Origin: JBBATK01 sp046297095
Lineage (GTDB): Bacteria > Bacteroidota > Ignavibacteria > Kapaibacteriales > NICIL-2
Assembly (NCBI GenBank): GCA_046297095.1
Contig: JBKCNS010000040.1
Location: 183,928-247,927, forward strand
Direction of reading: 5' to 3'
Length of the DNA stretch: 64,000 nucleotides
Under the pieces are notes generated by a model. The model had not been told where the DNA came from, ran no database searches, and saw nothing but the letters and a program-made list of their open reading frames with translations. This document shows, one piece after another, positions 26,399 to 34,574 of the stretch. Made by a program: the position numbers and the translations under genes. Position 1 is the first letter of the stretch. The number at the start of each line of letters is the position of its first letter.

Positions 26399-26718
26399 GT
26401 ACCATACTCCAAACGTTGAGTAAACGCTGCCGAACCGGCTGCCACAGTTCCGGCGTGAAATGAACGCACGAAAATAGTGTTCAGAGCTGAATTGAACGAA
26501 GGAAAAGCTCGTGGCGTCATGGCATGGTTTGCTGTCCTCATTTTGGCTGCGGTATTGGTTTTGTTTTCGTCGGTATTTTCCGCCCGCGAATCCCTGATTG
26601 CCTGAGCGTTACGCCGTTCGAGTTGCGAGCAATGTTTTTCATTTAGGACAACACTATCTAATTTGCAGGTAGAAACCGCTAACACCTTAGTTCTTCACCA
26701 ATTCATTTCGGAGGCAAC
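26399..26718. other. 320-base intergenic region between nuoG and the DUF2231 gene
   Basis: Divergent region that should contain promoters for both genes. A TATTTTCG near-match to the -7 box is on the minus strand around 26470. On the plus strand CTATCTAATTTGCAG at about 26655 is a near-match ahead of the DUF2231 gene. It also holds a possible 28-codon membrane-peptide frame (listed separately). Confidence 0.5.
26519..26605 (+). CDS. Possible 28-residue single-helix membrane peptide
   Basis: ATG at 26519 opens a 28-codon frame whose first 21 residues are one uninterrupted hydrophobic helix, ending ARESLIA. In-frame GTG (26477) or TTG (26492) starts would add a basic N-terminus. No ribosome binding site is in place for the ATG. 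Hydrophobic frames of this size occur by chance, so support is weak. Confidence 0.2.
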   Translation: MAWFAVLILAAVLVLFSSVFSARESLIA

Positions 26719-27225
26719 ATGGACGGCACGCACATACATTTGCTGTTAAATCACTTTCCTATTATCGGAACTCTGATTGCAACCATTCTCCTGTGTTTCG
26801 CAGTGATTCGTAAGAATCACTCCCTACGATCGGCGTCTCAGGTTCTCATGGTGGCAATGGCCTTGATTGCCATTCCCGTGTACCTCACGGGAGAACCGGC
26901 TGAAGAGTCGGTAGAAGACTTGCCGGGTGTTTCCGAATCGTTTATTGAGAGTCACGAAGATGCTGCTAAAACAGCACTCATCGCCTTGGAATGCGCCGGT
27001 GCCTTATGTACAGCCGCTTGGTTCACCGGGCGCAAGCAGCACCCAGCCGCATCCGTAGTAAACATCAGTGCTCTGGGGGTTTCGATAGTGGCATGTGCTC
27101 TTATGGCATACACCGGAAATCTTGGTGGCCAGATTCGCCATACGGAGATTCGTAGCGGCGCGGCAGCGCAAGGTGCCGATTCGTCCATGACGCCATCGCA
27201 GAAAAAAGCTGATGATGACGATTAG
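26719..27225 (+). CDS. DUF2231-family membrane protein
   Basis: 168-residue protein with four predicted membrane helices. The family signs are HIHLLLNHFPIIGTLIA at the N-terminus, EDAAKTALIALECAG in the middle and AYTGNLGGQIRHTEI after the last helix; the conserved His residues have been taken to suggest heme or metal binding, without proof. GGAGG stands 7 bases before the ATG. The C-terminus is a charged tail (KKADDDD). Its 3' neighbour, an acyl-CoA ligase, starts 131 bases on; functional linkage is unknown. Confidence 0.75.
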   Translation: MDGTHIHLLLNHFPIIGTLIATILLCFAVIRKNHSLRSASQVLMVAMALIAIPVYLTGEPAEESVEDLPGVSESFIESHEDAAKTALIALECAGALCTAAWFTGRKQHPAASVVNISALGVSIVACALMAYTGNLGGQIRHTEIRSGAAAQGADSSMTPSQKKADDDD

Positions 27226-27356
27226 CGAATAGATCGTAGAATACTATACCGCGTGGAGTAATCCGCAGACCGCTATCCACGAATATCGTCATCCATTCGC
27301 TATCACTGCGCCGAGGGTATCTTGCGGCATCAGTAGGTGAAATCTCTAATTTCTGT

Positions 27357-29012
27357 ATGTCATCTTCAACGCACACTCAGCGGCCGGCTCATGCCGTACG
27401 CGGACTGCTTCCCGATACCTCTACCTTTCGCTTCTCGTCCATAGCATCTGCCATTCATTATCACGCTGAGCAGCGTGGCGGCGAAACGTACTTGGTGTAC
27501 ATAGACGAGAATGGAACCCGATCAGAGTACTCCTTTGAAGCATTCGAACTGAAAGTATTGCACCTATGTTCGGTGCTCTCGGCGCAAGGTATAACACGTG
27601 GATCTAGAATTGTCTCAGCAGCGCATAATCACGACCACACCGTTCTACTCATGTTTGCCGCATGGAGTTTGGGAGCCTGCTTTGTTCCGCTGAATATGAC
27701 CGAAGATGACGAGCGGTTGCGCTTCATCATTGGCGATTGCAAAGCAGTACTCGCCGTGTGCCGCCCGGAGTATACCCTGCGCATAGCACCTATGTGTACT
27801 GATGCCGGCATAAAGTGCGTAGACATGCCAAGCTTGATGGAGCAAAGCGCGCCCGGCGTTGCAGCCGAAGTCACTTCAACAGAATCGTATCTCGACGACG
27901 AGTGCCTGATCGTCTACACCAGCGGCACCACCGGAAAGCCTAAAGGCGTAGTATTAATGCAACGAAACCTCATGGCGGATGCCGAGGGTATTTCTGCATG
28001 GCACGGAATAGACCACACACAACGGATGATGTGTGTGCTGCCTATTCATCATGTGAACGGTACTATTGTCACCCTGGTTACGCCACTGGTTGCGGGGTCG
28101 TCTGTGGTGCTGCTGCGAAAGTTTCAATCGGATAGCTTCTTCCCTACTATTCGCCGCGAGGGTGTAACCATAACATCGGTGGTGCCAACCTTGCTTGCGT
28201 TCTTACTGGAAGCACAAAGCAATCACTGCGATGTTCTTGAACATGGATTCCGGCACATCATCTGCGGTGCAGGCCCCCTTACCTGCGAGCTTGCCGATCG
28301 CTTCGAAAGCACGTACTCTATTCCCATTATGCACGGCTACGGGCTCTCGGAAACCACATGCTATTCCTGTTTTTTGGAAACATCACTATCGGCGGAGGAG
28401 CACACATACTGGATGCAGGAGTTTGGCTTCCCCTCTATAGGAACGCCTATTCCGCAGAACGAAATGCAGATTCACGATAGTCAGGGCCATGCATGCGAAG
28501 CGCATGTGCGCGGAGAGATCGTGATTCGCGGATGGAATGTGATGAAGGAGTATTACAACAACTCTTCGGCCAACGACTCGGCATTCGAGTTTGGATGGTT
28601 TCGTAGTGGCGATGAGGGATTCTGGGCGCCCTCCAAAACAGGCAAGCCCTATTTCTTCATCACCGGCCGGCTCAAAGAACTAATTATTCGCGGCGGCGTC
28701 AATATCGCCCCACTGGAGATCGACGAAGTAATAAACCGTGCTCCCGGTGTGCGAGCCGGAATCAGCGTGGGATTCGAGAACAACTTTTACGGCGAAGAAG
28801 TGGGCGCATTGGTAGTACCCGAGGCCGATGCTTCCGCCGAACTCATCTTAGAGTATTGCCGCGCGCATTTGCCGTTCTCCAAAGCACCGAAAGTCGTGGT
28901 GTTCACAGATGCTCTCCCGGTAACTTCTACCGGCAAGTACCAGCGCAACAAGGTGAAGCATGTATTCGTCGAGTGGAAACAAGCCCAGTTTACAAAAGGT
29001 CCTCGTCGGTAG
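27357..29012 (+). CDS. AMP-forming acyl-CoA synthetase/ligase
   Basis: 551-residue ANL-superfamily enzyme that activates a carboxylic acid with ATP and transfers it to CoA or another thiol. Core motifs in order: YTSGTTGKPKGV (P-loop, A3), HGYGLSETTC (A5), FRSGDEGFW and FFITGRLKELIIRGGVNI (A7-A8 hinge), and STGKYQRNK with the catalytic C-terminal lysine (A10). It resembles long-chain acyl-CoA and crotonobetaine/benzoate CoA ligases, and the substrate cannot be read from sequence. Its last 23 bases overlap the 3' end of the convergent ATPase gene. Confidence 0.9.
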   Translation: MSSSTHTQRPAHAVRGLLPDTSTFRFSSIASAIHYHAEQRGGETYLVYIDENGTRSEYSFEAFELKVLHLCSVLSAQGITRGSRIVSAAHNHDHTVLLMFAAWSLGACFVPLNMTEDDERLRFIIGDCKAVLAVCRPEYTLRIAPMCTDAGIKCVDMPSLMEQSAPGVAAEVTSTESYLDDECLIVYTSGTTGKPKGVVLMQRNLMADAEGISAWHGIDHTQRMMCVLPIHHVNGTIVTLVTPLVAGSSVVLLRKFQSDSFFPTIRREGVTITSVVPTLLAFLLEAQSNHCDVLEHGFRHIICGAGPLTCELADRFESTYSIPIMHGYGLSETTCYSCFLETSLSAEEHTYWMQEFGFPSIGTPIPQNEMQIHDSQGHACEAHVRGEIVIRGWNVMKEYYNNSSANDSAFEFGWFRSGDEGFWAPSKTGKPYFFITGRLKELIIRGGVNIAPLEIDEVINRAPGVRAGISVGFENNFYGEEVGALVVPEADASAELILEYCRAHLPFSKAPKVVVFTDALPVTSTGKYQRNKVKHVFVEWKQAQFTKGPRR

Positions 29013-30516
29013 CATCGGAGTCTGCATCGTCTGCACGATAGCTTCCGCGCAGCATCGAGCCCACCATGTCTTTGTACGAAGAGATTCCATCGCTCTCGTC
29101 TTTGGCAATTTTCGAATGATGGTGCAAAGATTCCAGCACAAACTCCATGGCCGATACCAATAGCGCCGGATTAGAATCATCGATGTGCAAATAGGTACTC
29201 ACCAAGGTTCGAAGAGTGGGCACCTTGTCCAGCTCTGCCAGCGAGCCGCTTATCGATTGAGTATCGGAAAGGTTGATAGAGTTTCCTGCCGCAAAGAATT
29301 TCATCACCGGCGCGTAGGGGTCTACCGGTTGTTTGTCCATATTTCTCTTTGCCTTCTGCAGAGGGTCCGGAAAGGTTCGTGTGAACACTTCGCGAGCGGC
29401 TTTGCCTACAAGAGCTTTGGCAATATTGGTAAGCCCTTCTTGCTCGCCCTCGAAAACCAATTCGATTTTTCCCGTGACGCCGGACAGCGCATGATGAAAA
29501 TCAATCATGCGCGGCACAGCCACTGTATCTCCTGCGGCCAATGCGCGGCGTTCACAATTTGATACCAATGCTTCCATAACACTAATGGTCATGCGCGCGG
29601 ACACACCCGAGGAATGATCCACGTACTCACTGCTGCGAGCGCAGGACGCTATGCTCTCCACTACCTGCTTCATAAACAACGGAACATGAACGTTGGCTAC
29701 ATCTTCCCTTTGCACCCAAGCGTTCTCGTCGAGTATGGTGATACCGTCCTCCAGCGTGCGAGGGTAGTGCGTAAGTATCTGCGCGTCGATACGGTCCTTC
29801 AACGGTGTTATGATGCTGCCTCGACGCGTATAGTCTTCGGGGTTTGCAGTGAATATCAAACATACATCCAGCGGCATGCGAATATTGAAGCCGCGTATTT
29901 GCACATCACGCTCCTGAATGATGTTGAAGAGCGACACCTGAATGCGCGGTTGCAAGTCCGGAAGCTCATTGATCGTGAAAATGCCGCGATTGGATCGAGG
30001 AATAATCCCGTAATGAATAGCGGCTTCATCTGCGTAGGACAACTTCTGCGCCGACGCTTTGATGGGATCGATATCGCCGATAAGATCGGCCACCGAGACA
30101 TCGGGCGTGGCAAGCTTTTCAGCATAGCGCTCGGAGCGGTGTATCCAATCAATGCGCATTTCATCACCTTCGTCGGCATGCTTACGGCGAGCGTAAGCAG
30201 AGAGAGGCTCGAAGGGAGAATCATTGATCTCCGAACCGGAAACGATAGGAGTGTATTCGTCAAGAAAGTTCACCATCTGCCGTGCAATGCGCGTCTTCGC
30301 TTGCCCACGAAGTCCAAGCAACAGTATATCGTGCTTTGCAAGAATGGCATTGACGATTTGCGGAATAACTGTGTCGTCGAATCCCACGATGCCGGGAAAC
30401 AAGCGCTCGTTGGCGCGAAGCATGCGAATCACATTACGCCGCATTTCCTCCTTAATCCCAACTACTTTATAGCCCGATTGTTGTAACTCTCCAAGCGTGT
30501 GAATCGCCGGTTTCAT
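28990..30516 (-). CDS. MoxR/magnesium-chelatase I-type AAA+ ATPase
   Basis: 508-residue AAA+ protein. The P-loop LLGLRGQAKTR (about residue 67), the Walker B-like stretch GIFTINELPDL, sensor 1 IFTANPEDYT and TPLKDRIDAQI are visible. The layout is that of ChlI-like MoxR ATPases, which remodel proteins with a VWA-domain partner. The Walker B aspartate position is Asn (TINE), a substitution I recall in this particular subfamily. The C-terminal 150 residues are helical. No VWA-domain gene is adjacent. It is last in a run lysS, M50 protease, murB, ATPase and overlaps the acyl-CoA ligase 3' end. Confidence 0.85.
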   Translation of the reverse strand: MKPAIHTLGELQQSGYKVVGIKEEMRRNVIRMLRANERLFPGIVGFDDTVIPQIVNAILAKHDILLLGLRGQAKTRIARQMVNFLDEYTPIVSGSEINDSPFEPLSAYARRKHADEGDEMRIDWIHRSERYAEKLATPDVSVADLIGDIDPIKASAQKLSYADEAAIHYGIIPRSNRGIFTINELPDLQPRIQVSLFNIIQERDVQIRGFNIRMPLDVCLIFTANPEDYTRRGSIITPLKDRIDAQILTHYPRTLEDGITILDENAWVQREDVANVHVPLFMKQVVESIASCARSSEYVDHSSGVSARMTISVMEALVSNCERRALAAGDTVAVPRMIDFHHALSGVTGKIELVFEGEQEGLTNIAKALVGKAAREVFTRTFPDPLQKAKRNMDKQPVDPYAPVMKFFAAGNSINLSDTQSISGSLAELDKVPTLRTLVSTYLHIDDSNPALLVSAMEFVLESLHHHSKIAKDESDGISSYKDMVGSMLRGSYRADDADSDATDEDLL

Positions 30517-30563
30517 GCTGTGTTTCTCTGTTAATGATGTAGAAGTTGCGTACGCTGCAACCT

Positions 30564-31628
30564 TCAGGTACGTTCGGCATCGACGTTCGTAGGCGGAGCT
30601 TCGTGCACATCCACAATTCGAACTTCCATTTCCAGGTGCACCGCAAACTTTTCACGGACGGTGTTCTGCACTTCCTGGGCCAGTGCCCTAATCTCTGCTC
30701 CCGTTGCGTGGCCGTGATTCACGAGTACTAACGCGTGCTTCTCGTACACTCCGGCATCACCTCGGCGAATACCTTTGCACCCACTCTGCTCGATGAGCCA
30801 TGCGGCCGACAGCTTCACACCATTCTCGGCGGCAAAGGATGGCATGTGCGGATACAGCACACGAAGTTCGTTTGCCTTCTGTTCGCTGACTACAGGGTTC
30901 TTAAAGAACGATCCCGAATTTCCCAGCACCCGAACATTAGGCAGTTTGCGCGTGCGAATGGCCACCACAGCATCAAAGACATCGCGAATACCTGGTGAGG
31001 TACTTCCCCGCTCACTTAGCTCACGCTGAAGTTCAGCATAGCGCACATTTGCTGCGGAGTGTTTTCGTAATCGGAAATCTACCGCGGTAATGAAGCATGC
31101 ATCATGAAGTTCATTCTTAAAAATCGAATCACGATAGCCGAACCTACACTGCTCGCGCGGAATTGATTCGCTTGTGCCCGTCTCAAAGTTTACAACGTGC
31201 ACTCTCTCGATCACGCTCTCTACTTCAGCGCCATATGCACCGATGTTCTGAATGGGCGCAGCCCCTACCGTTCCCGGTATAAGCGCTAGATTCTCCAGGC
31301 CTGCATAGCCCTGGCTCACGCACCACTCCACACAGCTATGCCACTCTTCGCCCGAGCAGAAACGTATGAGAACTGTCTCGTCGTCTTCCTGAAGCACTTC
31401 CCTGCCAAAGCACTCATTGTGAATCACCAGGGCATGAACGTCACCAATGAGCAACATGTTCGAGCCGCCGCCTATTATCAGGCGGTGGGCGTGGGTAAAA
31501 ATTGGCGATCGTAATAATTCTCGAATGTCATGCTCGTTTGTCACCGACGCAAACCACCTGGCCACAGACGGTACACCGAAGGTGGTGAATGAATCGAGAG
31601 GAACATATTCGCGTAGTGTGATACTCAT
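30564..31628 (-). CDS. murB: UDP-N-acetylenolpyruvoylglucosamine reductase
   Basis: 354-residue FAD enzyme that reduces UDP-GlcNAc-enolpyruvate to UDP-MurNAc with NADPH in the cytosol. FAD-binding segments LIIGGGSNMLL and ALIPGTVGAAPIQNIGAYG, the tyrosine-loop RFGYRDSIFK and the catalytic region GNSGSFFKNPVVS are present; the loop and length are those of type I (E. coli-like) MurB. The C-terminal Glu of the active site is in HLEMEVRIV. Its ATG overlaps the stop of the upstream M50 protease gene by 4 bases (ATGA), indicating coupling. Confidence 0.95.
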   Translation of the reverse strand: MSITLREYVPLDSFTTFGVPSVARWFASVTNEHDIRELLRSPIFTHAHRLIIGGGSNMLLIGDVHALVIHNECFGREVLQEDDETVLIRFCSGEEWHSCVEWCVSQGYAGLENLALIPGTVGAAPIQNIGAYGAEVESVIERVHVVNFETGTSESIPREQCRFGYRDSIFKNELHDACFITAVDFRLRKHSAANVRYAELQRELSERGSTSPGIRDVFDAVVAIRTRKLPNVRVLGNSGSFFKNPVVSEQKANELRVLYPHMPSFAAENGVKLSAAWLIEQSGCKGIRRGDAGVYEKHALVLVNHGHATGAEIRALAQEVQNTVREKFAVHLEMEVRIVDVHEAPPTNVDAERT

Positions 31629-32782
31629 TGGGGTGAAAGGAGCACTACAGCATCATGGTTACGAAGAATTTTCATGGCATCGGTGGCAGACTTATCGAAG
31701 ATTCCGGAAGGAGCAAAGCTCACAACGAACACCGCAATTGCGATCCATCCCACCAGCATTCGCTTTTTGTCCAAGGGAGTATCATCCTGCAGTGTGGGAT
31801 GCTGAAGACGAAAAAAGAAGCGCGCAAAAAACGCCCACATCAACCAACCGGTCCAGCCCATAAACACCCACGGCGCATACAGGTCCAGCACATGAATCAC
31901 CGGCGACAGCAGAGACTGCAAAAACACAAAAAGATCGTCGGGCGAATCTATGGCGAGCATCGCTTTGCAATCTCCCAGCAGTCCGCCCAATCCCAGGAGC
32001 GTCATGCATGCCAATGCAACTCGTGCAATCGTGCGTTGATGTTTACCAAACATGGCGTATACAACATGCCCGCCATCAAGCTGACCAATCGGAAGAAGAT
32101 TGAGCGATGTAACAAACAATCCGAACCAACCTACACACAAAAACGGATAATGGTACATCTCGTTCATGGGAGGAAGATTTGTCTGTACACCGGGAAGAAT
32201 GTGGCTTAGTATGGTGTACACAAGTGTGTCACCGAAGTACATTCCGAAATCCGGGACCATTCCTCCGAAAAACTGCAGGTACTCGGGATGTATGGAGTAG
32301 ATATGATCTTTGGGTGGTAAGCTTAAGAACCCCACTATCAAAATGACCAGCGAGACCACAAAACCTGCCAATGGCCCCGACACACCGATGTCAAACAACA
32401 CTTTGCGCGACGGCACTGCTGTCTTTGTGCGAATAACCGCTCCCATCGTGCCGAAGGGCATGATATTGACAAAGGGCATGGGTATGTAAAACGGAAGCGT
32501 CGCATCCACACCGTGAATACGTGCCGCGAAATAGTGGCCGAACTCGTGGGCACTGATAAACAGCATGATCAGACAGGCATAGGTAACACCCGTTCCCCAA
32601 TTTGCAACGTCGAAGGGATCACGCGAACCATTCCACCACGCGCCTGCAATGGTGCAAGAAACAAAGGTGGCTAGAAAGAGCGTGGAGTGCACAATGATGC
32701 TTTTCGCCGACAAAGAACGCGTCGTTCTATTCTCGATAATATCATCGTTAGAAGGCGGCGGGTCGAGCTGGGTATTCCCCAT
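31625..32782 (-). CDS. Site-2-protease-type (M50) membrane metallopeptidase
   Basis: 385-residue integral membrane protease. The zinc-binding HEFGH is in SAHEFGHYFAARIHGV, and the third ligand is in GQLDGGHVVYAMFG. About seven hydrophobic segments are seen, with no PDZ or CBS domain, and a long N-terminal helix precedes the catalytic core. S2P enzymes cut membrane-embedded substrates such as anti-sigma factors or signal-peptide remnants; the substrate here is unknown. It lies 86 bases after lysS and overlaps murB by 4 bases. Confidence 0.87.
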   Translation of the reverse strand: MGNTQLDPPPSNDDIIENRTTRSLSAKSIIVHSTLFLATFVSCTIAGAWWNGSRDPFDVANWGTGVTYACLIMLFISAHEFGHYFAARIHGVDATLPFYIPMPFVNIMPFGTMGAVIRTKTAVPSRKVLFDIGVSGPLAGFVVSLVILIVGFLSLPPKDHIYSIHPEYLQFFGGMVPDFGMYFGDTLVYTILSHILPGVQTNLPPMNEMYHYPFLCVGWFGLFVTSLNLLPIGQLDGGHVVYAMFGKHQRTIARVALACMTLLGLGGLLGDCKAMLAIDSPDDLFVFLQSLLSPVIHVLDLYAPWVFMGWTGWLMWAFFARFFFRLQHPTLQDDTPLDKKRMLVGWIAIAVFVVSFAPSGIFDKSATDAMKILRNHDAVVLLSPQ

Positions 32783-32868
32783 GATGAGCTTTGATTAGGT
32801 ACGAATGTAATTAAGGAGCACACATCCGCATCGGGATGTTCCAAAGAAGATTTAACCGACATACCTCA

Positions 32869-34365
32869 CTATTCCGGGCGCATCAGCGGGAAGAACAAAA
32901 CGTCACGGATGGAATCGTTGTCTGTCATCAACATCACTAAGCGATCAATACCAATTCCCAGCCCGGCCGTAGGCGGCAAACCGGTCTCGATAGCAAAGAG
33001 AAAATCCTCGTCAATCACCATTGCTTCGTCGTCGCCCTGTGCGCGTTGACGCGCCTGTGCTTCCAGTCTCTCCCGCTGATCCAACGGATCGTTGAGCTCG
33101 CTGAAGGCATTGGCAACCTCTGCACCGTTGATGAACAGCTCGAACCTCTCTACCAGACCTTCCTTGGAGCGATGCTTCTTCGCAAGAGGCGACATTTGCA
33201 CCGGGTAATCCATAACAAAGGTGGGCTGAATAAGTTCGGGCTGTACCAATGTGCTGAACAACTCATCAACAAGCTTCGACCACGGCGCCGTCGATTCCAC
33301 ATCCACATTATGTGCTCGGCATACAGCAAGCACTTCTTCGCGTGTGGCATTCAACACATCGCTACCGCATTTTTCCTTGATGGCATCCATCATCGAGATG
33401 CGGGCGAATGGCTTAGCCATCGAAACACTCTTCCCTGCCACACTAAGCTCTGTGGAGCCCACTACTTCCGTGCACATGGTGGAGAGTAAATCTTCTACCA
33501 TCTCCATCATCCACAAATAGTCCTTGTACGCCACATAAATTTCCATGGCGGTAAACTCAGGATTGTGGGTGCGGTCCATTCCTTCGTTGCGAAAGTTCTT
33601 GCTGATCTCGTATACACCATCGAAGCCGCCCACTATGAGGCGCTTCAGATATAGCTCGTCGGCAATTCGCAAGTACAAAGGAATATTGAGCGCGTTGTGA
33701 TGGGTCTGAAAAGGCCGTGCTGTAGCACCGCCGTATAACGGCTGAAGCACAGGGGTCTCTACTTCCATCCATCCGTTTGCATCGAAATACGAGCGCATGG
33801 AGCGAATGATTTTTGAACGCGTTACAAAGGTCTCGCGAACGTGGGGATTCACGATCAGATCCACATAGCGCCGACGATAGCGAAGCTCCTTGTCCGCAAA
33901 CGCATCATGCACAACCACCTCGCCATCCTCGTTCTTTTCTTCTTTGGGAACAGGAATGGGTTGAACACTCTTGCAGAGCATGGTTATCTCCTCTGCATGC
34001 ACGCTGATCTCGCCCATTCGTGTTCTAAACACAAAGCCTTTCACACCAACAATGTCACCGATGTCGTAGAGCTTGAGCAAATCATACGCATCGCCTAAGT
34101 CGTCTCTCTTTGCGTAGCACTGAATGCGCCCCGCATCGTCTTGTATATGGAAAAATGTTGCCTTCCCCATCCGGCGGAACGCCATGATGCGGCCTGCAAC
34201 CTGAACAGAGAGCGGCGCTGCTTCTGAATCCGAAAAACCGTTGATGATTTCTGCGCTGCGATGCGACTTGTTATAGAACTCCGGATAGGGATTAATGCCA
34301 TGGGACTTCAACTCGTGAAGTTCTTCTATACGGCGTTGTACTTGGTCGTTGGTATGGTCGGTCAT
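32869..34365 (-). CDS. lysS: Lysyl-tRNA synthetase (class II)
   Basis: 498-residue class II synthetase. The N-terminal OB-fold anticodon-binding domain (about 55-160, VAGRIMAFRRMGKATFFHIQD) is followed by the catalytic core with motif 1 (GWMEVETPVLQPLYGGATARP), motif 2 (FRNEGMDRTHNPEF) and motif 3 (GLGIGIDRLVM). It charges tRNA-Lys in the cytosol. Start ATG at 34365; a TA-N2-TTTG box stands 26 bases upstream. It heads the minus-strand run lysS, M50 protease, murB, ATPase. Confidence 0.97.
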   Translation of the reverse strand: MTDHTNDQVQRRIEELHELKSHGINPYPEFYNKSHRSAEIINGFSDSEAAPLSVQVAGRIMAFRRMGKATFFHIQDDAGRIQCYAKRDDLGDAYDLLKLYDIGDIVGVKGFVFRTRMGEISVHAEEITMLCKSVQPIPVPKEEKNEDGEVVVHDAFADKELRYRRRYVDLIVNPHVRETFVTRSKIIRSMRSYFDANGWMEVETPVLQPLYGGATARPFQTHHNALNIPLYLRIADELYLKRLIVGGFDGVYEISKNFRNEGMDRTHNPEFTAMEIYVAYKDYLWMMEMVEDLLSTMCTEVVGSTELSVAGKSVSMAKPFARISMMDAIKEKCGSDVLNATREEVLAVCRAHNVDVESTAPWSKLVDELFSTLVQPELIQPTFVMDYPVQMSPLAKKHRSKEGLVERFELFINGAEVANAFSELNDPLDQRERLEAQARQRAQGDDEAMVIDEDFLFAIETGLPPTAGLGIGIDRLVMLMTDNDSIRDVLFFPLMRPE

Positions 34366-34390
34366 GAGGCTTCGCTAAATAATCGTACGG

Positions 34391-34398
34391 CAAATATA
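34391..34398 (-). promoter_or_regulatory. -7 promoter box of lysS
   Basis: TATATTTG on the minus strand, a full match to TA-N2-TTTG, 25 bases from the lysS ATG. No TTG sits at the ideal -33 distance. Confidence 0.45.
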
Positions 34399-34465
34399 AC
34401 GTGTATGCGGCGTGCCTACTGCCGTCGTACTCAGTGGCACTCTCTTTAGTGCTTTGGAGGCAGTG

Positions 34466-34497
34466 CAGGAAACTCTTTACACTTTTTCGGTTTCCTG
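34466..34497. promoter_or_regulatory. Inverted repeat upstream of the double TetR gene, possible operator
   Basis: Perfect 8-bp arms CAGGAAAC (34466-34473) and GTTTCCTG (34490-34497) separated by 16 bases, 77 bases upstream of the regulator start. TetR regulators usually repress their own genes through palindromes in this position; the spacing centre to centre is 24 bases, about two helical turns. Confidence 0.4.
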
Positions 34498-34574
34498 TTT
34501 GTAAGTTGCACGTCTGGCAGGGCTTAGCACCCGCGGATAGTATGTGTTTTTGTCACCCACACACAGGCTGATTC

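Noticed and set aside
26386..26685. 99-codon minus-strand frame upstream of nuoG
   Set aside because: Overlaps the nuoG start and its composition looks random; promoter region more likely.
34500..34574. Bacteroidota promoter for the double TetR gene
   Set aside because: TGTTTTTG near 34550 misses the conserved A of the -7 box and has no TTG at the right distance.
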